Position numbers and translations under genes: made by a program. From NCBI GenBank assembly GCA_002496955.1, contig DALZ01000180.1, positions 1-6,198 on the forward strand: 6,198 nt of DNA, in the 5' to 3' direction. Positions 5,503-6,198 of this stretch are shown here, in pieces. The number at the start of each line of letters is the position of its first letter. Within the stretch, counting starts at the first letter, position 1. The DNA comes from Euryarchaeota archaeon UBA128. GTDB taxonomy: Archaea; Thermoplasmatota; Poseidoniia; Poseidoniales; Poseidoniaceae. Under the pieces are notes generated by a model. The model worked only from the letters and a program-made list of their open reading frames with translations. It ran no database searches and was not told the origin of the DNA.

Positions 5503-6198
5503 ATTTCTTGTTCTTTACTGCTAGTGTATACCAAAACTGCATAAGCTATGTGAATCATTGGGATAAAGCCGAGGACTATGCCATAGAGCATGCCCTCTGA
5601 CATCTGTGCACCAGAGCCAGACACCCAGAACATAATCACCAGCATGACAATCAGGAATAACGGCATTGCAACAGCGACTACAATGTATGACTCGGCGAGT
5701 AGCGCAATAGATTCAAGAAACTGCTGTAATCTGGTTCTATTTTCCCTCATGTAATGTTCGGCACGATTCAAGAAATATAGTTTCAAATGGCCACCCGAGG
5801 TTAGTGTCCCAACCATGCCTTGGAAAAACTCAGTCAGCCAAACAGACGCCGCCCGGTCAACGCTTAACTTGATAGCAGTGATTAAATCATAACCAAGCAG
5901 AGTAACATCTCGGTAAATTAGACCAGCATCTTCTGACACATCACCGTAGATATCCTTGTTCATCGCCAAGGAGCGGAAAATCTTTGCTGGTGTTGCATTG
6001 GCAGCAGACATAGCTGCTGTATAAGATGCAGCATATGGTAGGTATTTCTCAATCTGGGCGCCTCTACGGGTTGCCTCTCGTTTAGCACCGCCACGGACAG
6101 TCAAAAACCCGAGATATGGAAACACTGCACCAAGTAATGCTACTAAGGTGAATTTAAGCGGGACTGGGAAAACCCTTGTCGCATATTCTGGGCACCCA
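5499..6198 (-). CDS. FlaJ/TadB-type pilus or archaellum platform protein, N-terminus outside window
   Basis: The frame is open from the right edge, giving 232 visible C-terminal residues. The GTG at 6125 is internal, since the sense frame continues upstream with a hydrophobic helix. Visible in order: a TM helix (PLKFTLVALLGAVFPYLGFL and on, about 13-35); a cytoplasmic F domain (about 50-160) with YLPYAASYTAAM, SLAMNKDIYGDVSEDAG, TLLGYDLITAI and GTLTSGGHLKLYFL; a TM stretch ending AMPLFLIVMLVIMFWVSG; a final TM helix (about 202-225); and a short charged tail. These segments closely match archaeal FlaJ by eye, more so than bacterial TadB or GspF. Its partner would be a FlaI/TadA-type ATPase, not in view. 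The next gene begins 9 nt after its stop. No archaellin or other fla gene is visible, and the downstream pilin-like genes favour an adhesive or Tad-like pilus, but an archaellum operon cannot be excluded from this window alone. Confidence 0.9.
   Translation of the reverse strand, partial: GCPEYATRVFPVPLKFTLVALLGAVFPYLGFLTVRGGAKREATRRGAQIEKYLPYAASYTAAMSAANATPAKIFRSLAMNKDIYGDVSEDAGLIYRDVTLLGYDLITAIKLSVDRAASVWLTEFFQGMVGTLTSGGHLKLYFLNRAEHYMRENRTRLQQFLESIALLAESYIVVAVAMPLFLIVMLVIMFWVSGSGAQMSEGMLYGIVLGFIPMIHIAYAVLVYTSSKEQEM

Noticed and set aside
6123..6125. GTG as the start of the FlaJ-like gene at the right edge
   Set aside because: The same frame stays open to the edge and encodes a hydrophobic helix that continues through this codon, so the gene is 5' truncated by the window.

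Overview
The window reads as a piece of an archaeal chromosome of moderate to low GC, most likely from a marine planktonic euryarchaeon (Poseidoniales/MGII or the related MGIII). Three things point to archaea: two FlaJ/TadC-type pilus platform proteins, with closest resemblance by eye to archaeal FlaJ; a kinase of the archaeal 2-phosphoglycerate kinase family; and a TATA-like box about 26-27 nt upstream of an ATG, as expected of a leaderless archaeal transcript. The marine assignment is an inference from combining these with beta-oxidation-type genes. It is not proven by the sequence.

Left block (1-2201, minus strand): an aldehyde dehydrogenase is followed after 6 nt by a crotonase-superfamily protein that runs off the left edge and lacks only its last few residues. 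The two look co-transcribed and translationally coupled. The crotonase lacks both hydratase glutamates and carries an Asp in the PaaG-like 'SPDGGT' segment, so it is more likely an isomerase-type enzyme than a hydratase. The aldehyde dehydrogenase has an intact active site but a Ser where NAD-preferring enzymes have a ribose-binding Glu.

Middle (2202-2977): a divergent promoter region of about 116 bp separates the aldehyde dehydrogenase from a plus-strand P-loop kinase resembling 2-phosphoglycerate kinase. The kinase consists of the kinase domain alone. Its stop codon overlaps the stop of the convergent gene on its right by 4 nt.

Right block (2974-6198, minus strand, read right to left): four tightly packed genes. 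They are a FlaJ/TadC-type membrane protein (5' part outside the window), a second FlaJ/TadC-type protein with an unusual extracytoplasmic insertion of about 200 residues, and two short single-pass proteins with type IV prepilin-like N-termini. All junctions are at most 12 nt or overlap, and Shine-Dalgarno sequences overlap or sit beside the upstream stop codons. This looks like the platform-plus-minor-pilin end of an archaeal Tad-like or other type IV pilus operon. The ATPase, prepilin peptidase and major pilin would lie elsewhere, probably to the right.

The most unusual item is the second platform protein. All four of its cysteines fall in the inserted ectodomain, which looks like a beta-sandwich, so the pilus base appears to carry an outward-facing, disulfide-stabilised domain not normally seen in FlaJ, TadB or TadC. 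No RNA genes, CRISPR arrays, insertion sequences or convincing terminators were seen.
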